Shown in pieces: positions 19,003-29,403 of a stretch of DNA of 64,000 nt. Under the pieces are notes generated by a model. The model was not told where the DNA came from and ran no database searches. It saw only the letters and a program-made list of their open reading frames with translations. The first letter of the stretch is position 1, and every line of letters starts with the position of its first letter. The translations under genes were made by a program, and so were the position numbers. The stretch is taken from NCBI GenBank assembly GCA_021399435.1, contig JAJTUP010000043.1, forward strand, positions 124,001 to 188,000, written 5' to 3'. Source of the stretch: Diaporthe sp. PMI_573. Taxonomy: Eukaryota; Ascomycota; Sordariomycetes; Diaporthales; Diaporthaceae.

Positions 19003-20236
19003 TCAATCTTCGACTTCCTCGACGGCTTCTTCTTTTGTCGGACGAGGGGTTTTGGACTTGGATTTCGATCTCGGACCTTTGAGGGCTCGGACCTGTGCTT
19101 GAAAATCAGCATCGTTTTCGAGTTTTTCACGAACTCTTTCTTTGACATCCTGATTTGGCTTCCACCTTGGAAATGCCTTCTCAGGGAATACATAGTAGCA
19201 TTCTGCAAGGGCGTGGGGATTTGCACATGCGAGGCAGCCTTTTTGACCCGAGGAATAACGTCCCGGATCGGCTCGAATCCCGCGCTTTCCACCACGTGAA
19301 CCAGTCGCACCTCTACGTGGCGGCTTCGAATCTTCAACGACATGGGCGTCCCCATTTTCGTCATCATGACTACCAGAGCCATCGTAGGTAGTTGTAAAAG
19401 CTCCTTTCGCGACCTTTCCCTTTTGGGGGTCGTGGCTTTCCAACTCCTGACGGAAGTCTTGCCCGATATCACGATATTCGAGGCTCCCATCTGCTGAAGC
19501 GTGTTTTTGTGCTTGTTTATAGGAGGTGGCCCAGATAGGCATTACTCCCCGTATTGCAAGTAGGAAGTCTGAAAACCAGATTGTTGTATGCTGTGTTTCT
19601 GGGAGTTTCTTTTGGATCCCTTTGGACATCATCTCTTCCCACTTATCGATCCAGTTGTACGCCTCTTTGGTTGTACGAGGTGGTTTGAGGACCTTCTTGT
19701 ACTCCTGATGAAGATGTAGCATCTCGTCGTGAGTGCTTTGGCCACATCTCTTTTGTAAGTTGTCATGCCATTTCCAGAGTGGTTCTCCTGCTTGGCAGCA
19801 TGTTGACTTGTATGCAGGGGCAACAGTTTGGAGCAGCCACCTTGTGAGCTTCTCTACTGACTGCCGTTCCTCCTTGTACGATGCGTCAAGTTGTTTATAC
19901 CAGGTGAGGTCAAGATTAAATGCCTTAAGACCATTGTCGGTCAGATCGGTCATCATCCATTGTCCATTGTTCTTTTCTTGGATTGTTTCTTCGTCCTCTT
20001 CCTCGTCGTTGGTTCATCTGTGATCTCGCATTTCGCTGTGCGTGTGGTTTCTTGGTGTATTTCTTCTTTCGAATATCCGGCATCTCCGGCTGAGGGAGTA
20101 GGGAAGTCTTATTCGTTATGTGGGATTCAAGTCCAAACGTTTGGGCCTGGAGCTCGAATTCGTGGTGCCAATCGTTCCAGTCGCCTGGTTTCGCTAGTAT
20201 CGCGTTGAGGGTCTTCGTGTTTACGTAATCTGCCAT
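19003..20236 (-). pseudogene. Ty1/copia gag, frameshifted
   Basis: The N-terminus (MADYVNTKTLNAILAKPGDW) starts at 20236 and runs to about 19925. The body of gag is then read in another frame from 19956 to 19003. A frameshift therefore sits near 19950-20040, in a low-complexity basic stretch. The body contains the gag helical domain (WLLQTVAPAYKSTCC; EAYNWIDKWEEMMSKGI). A zinc-knuckle-like CLACANPHALAECYY follows, and then a Lys/Arg/Ser-rich tail. Gag ends with a TGA, and pol continues in the same frame right after it. Confidence 0.8.
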
Positions 20237-20550
20237 GTTTGAATCGGATTGAGGCAGTGAGACTCTTAATTGTCAGATTATCACCCTTTTAGGTATGTGG
20301 GACGTGTAATTATGGTCCAATTGATGGGGTGGTAACTGTGTGTATTGTGATGATGTCTTGTCTTGGTTCCTTGGTGGGACCCCGCCCGTAAGGGGGGTTG
20401 GTTTTGTCATGATTCAACCATTGATGCCTCAGGCACCTAACCCAAAGCACCCGTCACATCTGACAGAAGGCATCAGAAGCATTTTAATTCAGCGGACCAA
20501 TCAGAGGCCGCGGGACCAGGGGGGCCAAGGGTCGGGCGGGGATAAGAAAG
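20237..20550 (-). other. likely copia leader / 5' LTR remnant
   Basis: This lies immediately upstream of the gag start on the minus strand, where the leader and 5' LTR should be. It has no ORF. Because no second LTR survives, the LTR borders cannot be fixed. The sequence may continue on the far side of the hAT insertion at 26706-26750. Confidence 0.35.
20543..20550 (+). repeat. target-site duplication of outer hAT (left)
   Basis: TAAGAAAG, identical to 26698-26705, directly abuts the left terminal repeat of the outer hAT element. Confidence 0.9.
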
Positions 20551-20918
20551 CAGCGTTCCTAATAAGTCAAGTCTAGCAAGTCAAGTTGGCAAGTCAAATC
20601 AAGTCTTGCAAATCAAATCGTCGGGCTCACAACCCAAATCAAGTCAAGTTCTCCTCACTCAGACTTGCCAGACTTGCAAGTCATATATGGCATCTGGTTT
20701 TTCCTCTATATAGGGTCAATTGGCCCCGGAAAGTGGCCAAATATGGTTCTGGTGATAATTTTCTTGGTGTTGTCTCCCGTCTCCAAACTATTGCTTAGTC
20801 AGCACAAAAACATCTGGCGTCGCGCCGTCGCGGTGACGCGGTGCTCAACAAATTTCACCAAGACTTTGTCACAAGTCATCAATTCCTCCACCAATTCTTG
20901 AGCTTTCGTACCGAAACA

Positions 20919-21286
20919 ATGGATACGCCTTCCTCAACTGCCCTTTCAGATGCCGACGATTTTCCCAACGGATTGACCGCTGGAAACGACGCGTTCTCGG
21001 TCCTTAGACGAGCTTCGTCCTCGAATTCCCTGTCCTTTACCTACCAGACTGCCAGTATTCGAGCCGACGATATCAGGGGCGCGAAGGATGTGGATGAACT
21101 CCCCAAGATCAAGCTGAAAAGCGACGGCAGGGTTAATACCTATATTCTTGAGGCATGGCTACACAAGAAAAGGAAGCGCAATTCGTGGATACAGCCCCAT
21201 GTCAACTGTCTCGTTCGATTGAACCCCGACGACACGCACGAAGACGTCTTTCTTTGCAAGCACTGCGAATCGATCGGAATAACGAA
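20919..21286 (+). pseudogene. outer hAT transposase, 5' part (interrupted)
   Basis: The ATG at 20919 sits in a good context (AACAATGG). The frame codes for a Ser-rich N-terminus, then WLHKKRKRNSW and FLCKHCESIGIT, the first half (C-x2-C) of a BED zinc finger. It is broken at 21286, where the inner hAT begins. The second half continues at 24273 in the same frame once the inner element and one duplication are ignored. Apart from this insertion the gene has no stop or frameshift that I can see. Confidence 0.88.
21279..21286 (+). repeat. target-site duplication of inner hAT (left)
   Basis: ATAACGAA, identical to 24265-24272, abuts the inner element on its left. Confidence 0.9.
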
Positions 21287-24264
21287 CAAGCCTCGCAATC
21301 AATCCATTTGAATCCACAATGGATCAACTCAATGGATCCATCGTCCATTCAATGCATTCCATCGTGAACCAAAATATGAAGCAATCCATCCATCCGAAAT
21401 CACGGTGGATTTATGTGGATTGATTCAAGTGGATTTGTTGGCACTTGGCAGGATATGAGACCGAGGTAACTGGTGGTGGGCGCACCGGCTATCATCCAAT
21501 AGGACCGGAAGTACTAGGCTAGGTTGACCATTCAGCAGGCGCCAAACAGTGGGGTCTTCGTGCGAATTTTTGTCGCGTCGACAATTGCGAATTCTACGAT
21601 CGCATCCATAGGACAGATGTCTGAATCCTCAGCTTCGCAGTCAACGGCCTATCGTCTTGGTAAACGGCCTCCGCCGTTAACCAATAAAGAAGCCAAAGCT
21701 GTTCTTTTTCGTCAGTTTCGCGGCTGGACATTCACGGAACAGCAGGGTACACACCGCCATTGGAGTTGGCAGTATGGTTGGGATATCTCGAAGGGCGTCG
21801 AACGCAAATTCGCTTGCAAAGTCTGTGTTTCGGAAAGGAAGCGGACAATCGAGGCCTTCGTTTTCAATAGCTTGCAAAATGCGCACAATCATCTCTTCGA
21901 AGATCACCGGATTTCAGCCCCCGAAGGACAGCAAAAGTCAAAGGCCAAACTAGCTGCCGATGCCATCGCGAAAAACCTCAAGTCGAGAAACCCCGAATCG
22001 ATCCTTAATCACTTCAAGCTAAACCCCGATAACCTTCACGAGCAATCACTTGCAAATACCTTGATCAAGAATTTCAACAGAGAACACTTCCAGAGGCTAG
22101 TTGTTAAGTAAATCGTGGATTCGAACCTCCCCTTTTCAATAGCTACGGACCGAAAGCTTCGCGCCATCTTCAAGTATCTCAACCCATCAGTCAAAGCCCA
22201 AAAGGCGCATATTACTGCCAATTCAGTTCGAGATCTTGCAAAAAAGCAGTTCGATCTGCATAAGAGTACAGTTATTGAGGGCTTTAAGAAGGCACCAGGC
22301 CTGGTACATATTTCCTTCGATGGGTGGCGGGCACCTAATCGTGCCTCTCTATATGGTGTTGTCTGCTTTTTTCAAGACGAAAACAACAAGCCTTACAAGA
22401 TCACACTTGGAATCCCCGAGGTTAGTAGGCATATAGGCACCAGAATTGCGGACAAGGTATGCAAAATCCTCGAAGCATTTGGTGTTGAAGATAAGGTTGG
22501 CTACGCTGTACTTGACAACGCGAGCAATAATGACACAGCTATGGAGGTAATTGGTGGTGAACTCGGGTTCCTCGGCCACAGCCGTTGCTGTTGATGCATT
22601 GGCCACACGATTAATCTCGCTGCAAAAGCGTTACTATTCGGCCACAACGCTAATACGTTCGAAGAGTTATTATCTAATAAACGCGCACTAACCAAAGACG
22701 AGTACGCATTATGGCGTGACAAAGGACCAGTTGGAAAACTTCATAATATAGTTGTTGATATCGACAGGTCAGATAGGTATGTTTCCTACTCAAAGTTTGC
22801 CTATTATTTAACTTGCTAGTTAATTGTTAGGTTGACATATAAACTTTTGCAAATCCAAGACGAAAAGATCAACGCGCTGCCTGCTGATAAACGACGTACC
22901 CAACAATCCCTATACGTTATACTCAACAACAATACACGCTGGCTGTCCCAATTGTTCATAATCCGACGCGCTTTGAAGCTTCGCCCTTATATTGAGTTAA
23001 TAATAGTAGAGTTCAAGCACAAGTGGGAGCAGGAAAATCAATCAAAGAGGACAGGCAGCGTTACACAAGCGGCAATCCAAAAGATACCGCAAATACTCAA
23101 GAAAGAAAACCAGCTCGCCGCCAATAATTGGGCTGTTCTTAAACACCTTGAGGAGATCCTCACCTTATTCAAAGCAACTGTCATTCAACTTAAGGGTGAC
23201 GGCCATGTCCGTCAGCGCAAACATGGATTTACCGGGTCCTATGGCAACATATGGGAGGTCCTCCAAGGCTTTAAATTCTTGCTCGGCAAGCTTAAGCACT
23301 TTAAGGCCGTGGCTAATAATTTCCCTAACCCCGAACACTTCAGGGTAGGTATCAACCTAGCTTGGGACAAGTTAGATGAGTACTACAACAAGTATGACAA
23401 CACTTCCGTCTATTATGCTACAATTGCACTTCACCCAGGATACCAATAGGGCTGGTTTGAATCAACTTGGGAGCACCGACCTGACCGGGTTGAGAAGGCA
23501 AAACATCTGGTTCAAGAGGTATGGGACGAAAAATACCGCAATCTTGACATCGTGGCCGTTGAAAAACATGCTCCTAAGCGACGGAGGACGTTCAAGAATC
23601 CCTTCCAAGAACACGTCAACCGATCACGAACCAAGCCTCCAGCTTCTTCCCCATTACCTAGACCAAGCGATAATGAATTTGCTGCTTGGCAGGCCGCCTA
23701 TGAGCCAGGCGACAATGAAGTCGACGATCCTATCCAGTACTGGCATGACCGCCGATTCAAGTACCCTCGTCTTTCACCAATGGCCCTTGATTTCCTGACA
23801 GTCCCTAGCATGTCAGCTAAATGCGAGAGGTTATTTTCAGCGGCTAAGAGGATGGTAGTGGCGTCGAGAAGGAATCTGGATGCTGACGTGGTCAGCCTTT
23901 GTCAGGTTCTTCGCTCTTGGTACAGAGCAGGTATTATCAAGGACTTGGATCCGAGGATAGCCTCTTGGTTTGAAGAACAAGAAGATCTTGCTTTGGCTAA
24001 ATTGGCTGCTGAAGAAGTTGAAAAGCGAGCGACAGCATGGATCAGGGAGTTGCCACCTCAAACGCGTGAGTTGGTGGAAGAAGTTAGCCAGCTAGTTATT
24101 TCCTAATTGGGATTTCACGGAGGCGAATCCATTTGAATCAATCCATCCTCAATCCATCCATTCTGGATAGGATGGATCCATTCCACTGGCAAAATACTAC
24201 GTCCAAGCGCCAATCCATTACACTTGACCTGGGAGTGGATGTAATGGATTGATTGCGAGGCCTG
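21287..24264 (+). mobile_element. inner hAT element C nested in element B
   Basis: The terminal inverted repeats are CAAGCCTCGCAATCAATCC (left) and the inverse of CAGGCCTCGCAATCAATCC (right). They are followed by many copies of AATCCATCC-type subterminal repeats. The 8-bp duplication ATAACGAA flanks the element exactly. Length is 2,978 bp. It carries one transposase gene with premature stops. A partial second copy lies at 42120-42480. Confidence 0.93.
21617..24106 (+). pseudogene. inner hAT transposase with three in-frame stops
   Basis: The ATG at 21617 (MSESSASQS) opens the frame. It codes for a BED finger (WSWQYGWDI; FACKVCVSE; NAHNHLFEDH), the catalytic core (FDGWRAPNRASLYGVVCF; AVLDNASNNDTAM; CIGHTINLAAKALLFG; GPVGKLHNIVVDID), and a C-terminal dimerisation domain (MALDFLTVPSMSAKCERLFS). 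One 54-nt intron fits at 22777-22830 (GTATGT...GTTAG). The frame stays the same throughout but contains TAA at 22109-22111, TGA at 22592-22594 and TAG at 23447-23449. The first and third are what C-to-T change in CpA context would give from CAA and TGG. The product is dead unless the stops are bypassed. Confidence 0.88.
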
Positions 24265-24272
24265 ATAACGAA
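24265..24272 (+). repeat. target-site duplication of inner hAT (right)
   Basis: ATAACGAA, the second copy of 21279-21286. It also restores the reading frame of the outer transposase. Confidence 0.9.
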
Positions 24273-26550
24273 GCTATTCGATGGGGAGGCAACTACGTCA
24301 GCAGGCAGGCATCTCAAGAAACAGCACCGTATATTTCCAGATGGGGAGCTTCAAGACCAAGATGGGGACGAGCCCCTTGCAAAGAGACAAGCAATAATCG
24401 ACTTTGCGAAGACGTCGAGCTCCGACAAGTCCTCCCAACGCCTCGTGGTTCGTACGGCAGCCGAAGAATTCAAGAATCTCTTGATGGGTTGGATTATCGA
24501 CGCAAATATCCCCTTCTACGGCATTGAACACCCTCTTTTCCGCGAACTCCTTCTGGTACTTAATAGGGACTTCATCAATGAGCTCTTACCTGAAAGCGCT
24601 GATGCAGTCAAGAATTGGATCACTATGGAGTACGAAACTCGAAAGACACTTCTAAAGCGTGAGTTCCAAGTGGCTCGGAGCAAAATCCATATCACCTTTG
24701 ACCTCTGGACTTCTCCAAACAATATTGCATTGCTTTCCATTATCGCCCACTTTGTTGACACTTCTGGGAAGCTCCAGATACGTCTATTGTCCCTTGAACG
24801 GGTTGAAGGCAGCCACGGAGGCGAGAACCAGGCTCGGATCATGGTCCAGTTGTTTAGGGACTTCGATATTAGCAAGAAACTCGGCTTCTTTACTGCTGAT
24901 AACGCAGATTCTTGCGATACGGCAGTCAGGGCCATTCTTAAAGCGTTGAAGCCTCACTTAACTGAGTACCAAAGAGTCAAACTTGAAAGGCAGGTTCGAA
25001 TCCGCTGCTTTGGCCACGTACTCAACCTCTCTGCCAAGGCCTTCCTCGAGGGAGCTTCGTCAGAAATCTTCGACTCTGCCTATAATAAGGACAATCTTGA
25101 TGTCGATACTGAACTGAGGCTTCTCAAAGAGTGGAGGAAATATGGCCCAGTTGGCAAGCTTCACAACGCCGTCCATTTCATCCGCAGATCCTCTCAACGG
25201 AGAGACCAATTCCTTGCAATCACCACTGGTCGAATCCGCGCGGATGTATTGCAAGAGCTGGGGCTTTGGCTAATCGAAAAGGACGTGGTGGGCTTGATGG
25301 TGAAGGCAGACAACGATACGCGGTGGAATTCGATATACCTTATGATCCTTCGCGCTATCAAGCTTAAGGACATCATTGATACCTTCTGCAGGCTGAGCAG
25401 GACAGACGAGAAACCTGAAAAACGGATCCCTGAAGAAGATGTCTTGCTACACGAAGACTGGCTCGTCCTCACGGAAATCCTCGAAATCTTGAAGCCATAT
25501 ATCGAGTATACCAAATACTTTGAGGGCAGGGAACCCAGGTTTGCGGAGGTCATCTCAACAGTCTGTTGCTTGCAAGACCACCTCAAGGAAATGCAAAAAC
25601 GCTATAATGAGGGCCTTGTTGGTACACCTTTCGAGACACCACAGATCGATCTAGAAGAGCCTTCCTTTGGGTCTTCCGATTCGGCTGAAAGCTGTATATT
25701 TGTTGCAGGTGACGAATCCCAGATGCCTCGGCGCTCGCAGAGGGAAATCAGACTTCCTACCCGCCTCCAAGACTTCGAAGTCGATATTTCCTCTCCAAGA
25801 CAAGCCTCCTCTATTCCTCAGAGCCGATCGTCTCCGCCTGAGTCACCAAGAGCCACTGAGGAGCTCCAACTCGGCGATCTAAGCCTCCGATATATACAGC
25901 ACTCGCTTGAGTTTGCCTCTAAGAAGCTGGAAATGTACAGGAATCTGATGGAGGAGACAGGGGTCTATTGGGCGGCAATGATTCTGCACCCAGCTCACAA
26001 GACACGGCTTATCGAAGTCTACTACCCCGAACGCAAGGAGGCCATTGTCAAGGACTTCAGGGCTTTGTTTGACGACTCATACGTGGATAGGGCAAGCGGG
26101 AGCTCTCAGCCAGTTCCTCAGAATGCCCAGGCGAAGAAGACGAAGACTCCGTGGATCACTAAGGGCAATTATTATCAGACCCAACAACCACGCTTGATCG
26201 ACGAGATTGAGGACTACCTTTCAGAGCCTCCACGGCCATTGGCTGAGGAAGAGACTAATCAGGGAGGTGGGGAGGAAGCTGAGGACCTTATTTCGTGGTG
26301 GATCAGCAGAAAGGGCAAGTGGCCAAGGCTGTATCGAATGGCAATAGACTTCTTGACTATTCCTGCCATGTCAAGCGAGTGTGAGAGGTGCTTCAGCGTT
26401 GCGAAGCTTCAGATCTCTTCTCAGAGGCATCGGCAACACTTTGCAACGATGAAGTCTTGTCAATGCCTCAAGAACTGGGCTAGGATGGGTATGTTCAATT
26501 GGAAAGAGATGGGAGTTAGTAAAGCCTCTGGAGAGAGCTCTGGAGGTTAG
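24273..26550 (+). pseudogene. outer hAT transposase, 3' part
   Basis: The open frame continues the outer transposase through the second half of the BED finger (GRHLKKQH). The core follows: ITFDLWTSPNNIALLSIIAHF, FFTADNADSCDTAVRAI, RCFGHVLNLSAKAFL and GPVGKLHNAVHFI, then RWNSIYLMILRAIKL. An acidic/Ser-rich insert sits at about 25,640-25,870. The hAT dimerisation domain ends it (MAIDFLTIPAMSSECERCFS). Together with 20919-21286 it would make about 880 residues. It is open and well preserved, which suggests the element was active shortly before the inner insertion. Confidence 0.9.
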
Positions 26551-26697
26551 TCTAGGCCTAGGACAGTTTAGTAGGACTTGTCAAATACCACAAGTCAAGT
26601 CAAATCTACGTCAGAAACAAACAAATATAGCCTGAAAATAGGCCAAGTCGACAAGTCTGGGGGCCGACTTGACTTACTTGGCTTGTTAGGAACGCTG

Positions 26698-26705
26698 TAA
26701 GAAAG
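26698..26705 (+). repeat. target-site duplication of outer hAT (right)
   Basis: TAAGAAAG, the second copy of 20543-20550. Confidence 0.9.
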
Positions 26706-27067
26706 ACCTTCCTAACGGAAGGCACTACCCACCCACCACCCACACATCGTGCTATCGATTAAATGCTTCGTGGAATCGATCAATTCGGCATCAAATTTAA
26801 TCTGGTTCTCCACCTCTTCAGACTGCAGAGCTATGTATGCGCTCAAATAAGGCTTACCTGCCCTCCATGCTGGGCATTTTACATCATGCTGAGTATTGTC
26901 GTTCCAGTCGTAGTTTATAGAGGTAGAGCTCTTCTTATAGGTCTTAGCTACGCTGCTTCGCCGCGTGTCGATTGGTCTTTCTTGACTATCCTATTGCTTG
27001 CAGCGCTCTGAGTAAAGCTGGAAGCTGATATAACAACGCTAAATTGCTCATGTAAATCAAACCCCTT
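26706..27067. other. stretch between outer hAT and patatin-like relic
   Basis: The first 45 bp (CACTACCCACCCACCACCC) may continue the LTR-like sequence on the left side of the hAT. Short frames at 26763-27011 have no recognisable features. Confidence 0.35.
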
Positions 27068-28411
27068 GTGTTAAATATCTCCTGTTCTAACCCTGAAACA
27101 GATTTTCGCCCAAAAGACGTTTTCCACACCATTTATAAGCCTATAATCGGACAATTGCGCATTGCGTTGGCCACAGAAACCTTCCTGTCCCAAGTGGAGA
27201 GCACCTTTACCACTCTCATACTCAAGAATCGAAAACATAACCTGAAGGCTGCCACATCTCACGCCTATCGTGTGAGGCTGATTGGATCGGCAGCTGCGGG
27301 CATAGACCTGACTGGGACATGCTTTTTTTGCCTCCTGAGGCGGCCGATCTTCACCCTCGCCTGCCAACACCAGCTCTGCCCCTGCTGTATTATCGCCAGC
27401 GGCGCGGCATCTCAAAATTCCATATGCTTGTTATCAACGTGTCCCTGGTGTGGCAAGGCCAATGCCCGACTGTTCTCATTACAGCCACCGACGGCCGGAT
27501 CTAGGATCCTAGACTTGGGCCCAAGCTCCGATTTGACCCAGACGTGCGCGTTTCTCGAAGACATTCAGAGGAATACCATTACTGCACTGCCGCTGCGGGA
27601 CTACTTTGACGTTGTGAGATGCGATGGAATATGTGGCCTGCTCCTCGTGCTGAGCCTTTTTGTGGAGGAATGGTCTCTTGACGATGCAGCATACCATATA
27701 AGACGAGCGACTAAAACCAGGGTCCACCAGGGCTTGATTACGTTTGGGCCGCAGCTAACTTAGCCCTTTCGCGTACTTGAACGCGCAAATGGCACTAAAG
27801 TCGTCCATCACCAGCTAGACTCAGCACCGGATGAGACTTTACTGCAGAGGAGAAGTGTTATCCGATACGATGCGAGTCTGTGCGGGCATGATGCGATCGA
27901 CTCTTCGAATCGCATACTTGCTGACTTCTTTTACATTAAACTAGTTAATCAGCCATGTCTTACCAGCAGTCCTAAAATCTGCTTACTCAGGCTAAGGTGC
28001 CGGGTGCAGCCAGGCCAAGCCCTTTCTATCATCTTGAGGAAGTTTCAACAAAGCAGGATTTATTTCCGGGGCGATGAACCTAATTACTATGTCTCACATT
28101 TGTTGCCTCCAGACGGGTTACAATGTAGCAACACTGGCGAGCCCTTTTCCCGAATCATCGAAGTTATGGTCTCTTCGCCGGCATCAAACATAAGCGTCAA
28201 GATCGAGGGGGCTGATGGTCAGAGACGCCATATCAGCGGAAGCCCTTATCCCCTCGGGCAGCTCATACGGGACCAAGGCCTGGATTGCTTGTTTGGGAAG
28301 CCGAACCACAGTGATGTTGATTCATCAGCGATCCAAGAAAACAGGGCCACGATGCGCCTACACGCAGAAAAATTGCAAGAAACTTTGAAATCAATTGATA
28401 GTTGCCAATAA
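27068..28411 (+). pseudogene. decayed patatin-like phospholipase with RING-like cysteine cluster
   Basis: The first frame (27068-27763) has a cysteine cluster CFFCLLRRPIFTLACQHQLC with STCPWCG, like a RING or treble-clef finger. After it comes a patatin-like block: ILDLGPSSDL in place of the glycine-rich oxyanion loop, FLEDIQRNTITALPLRDYFD, then VVRCDGICGLLLVLSLFVEEWS. In active patatins this last place reads GTSSGG with the nucleophile serine; here the serine is lost. The frame breaks at 27763, and a second open stretch (28004-28411) probably codes for the C-terminal region (RIIEVMVSSPASNISVKIEG). The gene has no working lipase site and is broken, so it is a pseudogene. Such genes in fungi are often parts of NLR-like or signalling proteins, but no NB-ARC is seen here. 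Confidence 0.6.
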
Positions 28412-29401
28412 ATTGGGAGGACGGTAAATCGGCTTACACTTCACCATCCCCCTTCTTCCACAACACCGATAAGGACAAGAAGCGGCTCGATCATTTAGTG
28501 CAGACTGACATTTGTAAGCAGTCAGTGGTAAGTGTTACAGTACTGATGCTGTAATTAATGAAAACAGAGTACCGTTTGTTAATGTAATACGAGAACATAG
28601 CCCCTTTTACTAACTTGCATGTTATAGATAGGGTGTTTCTACTAGGGGAATGTACAGAATGGTATAGAACTACAATGCTATTAATTTGGACCCACGAGAA
28701 GCTCATAGACAAACATATATAAACAATGTATAATGTATAGCGCTAAACCGAAGCACTGTACTTTAGAACAGGATCAGTACTTTACACATCAACACCCAAC
28801 CTGTTCTAGAGAGGATCATTGACACCACCGAAACAACTCACGCAGAGCCATACGCATTTAGCTCAAGTTGAAGTTTGGACCATCTAAAATCATAGTGAAT
28901 ACACTCGGGGTTTTCTTTATCATATAGTTTGGTGTTGTTCAAGTTGCTTAGACAACAGAGGCAACTGCATAACAAAGGCAGATTAAGCTACTTATTGTGT
29001 CCGATAATGTTTGTGGTGCAGATAGCCAAGTAGATATCGCCCGCAGATCCCTGCAGCTGCTTTGCTCCAGGCAACACTGAGGCCTCCGATACAAGAACAT
29101 ATAATTATCCTGACTGCTCTGTTTCTTAACCTACCACTTTCCAGCACTGACAACATTCAAGCTAGTCTTACAGACCCCATCCTTTAATAAGTGATTGAAA
29201 ACCATTTAAAGTGGCCATCATCCAGGGACGTCCGACACCCAATTTCTGCTTTACATCAGCTATTACTCCGCTCTTTGTGTCAAAAGTATACCCGAGCTAA
29301 ACGACATCTCTACACCCAGCAGGCTCTGTTCGACCTCCTCCGCTTCATATAGGCACCAATAGCCTATTTTCTACCTCATCTACACCATCAAACTACACAA
29401 C
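28412..29401. other. AT-rich intergenic region
   Basis: No supported gene. It contains several CAGTACTG/TACTGTA words that recur in other AT-rich gaps of the window. Confidence 0.6.
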
Positions 29402-29403
29402 TA

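Larger units (their letters stand above)
20551..26697 (+). mobile_element. outer hAT element B with 8-bp target duplication
   Basis: The element runs from CAGCGTTCCTAA (20551) to TTAGGAACGCTG (26697), which are inverted copies. Similarity extends inward as AAGTCAAG-rich subterminal repeats on both sides. The 8-bp duplication TAAGAAAG flanks it exactly, as expected for hAT. Length is 6,147 bp, of which 2,978 bp plus one 8-bp duplication belong to a second hAT inserted in its transposase gene. The native element would be about 3.16 kb. Confidence 0.93.

Noticed and set aside
18445..19299. Plus-strand frames across the copia relic
   Set aside because: They lie opposite gag/integrase codons and show no protein features.
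26763..27011. 82-codon hydrophobic frame taken as a membrane protein
   Set aside because: Short, no start context, and it lies in degraded sequence before the patatin-like relic.
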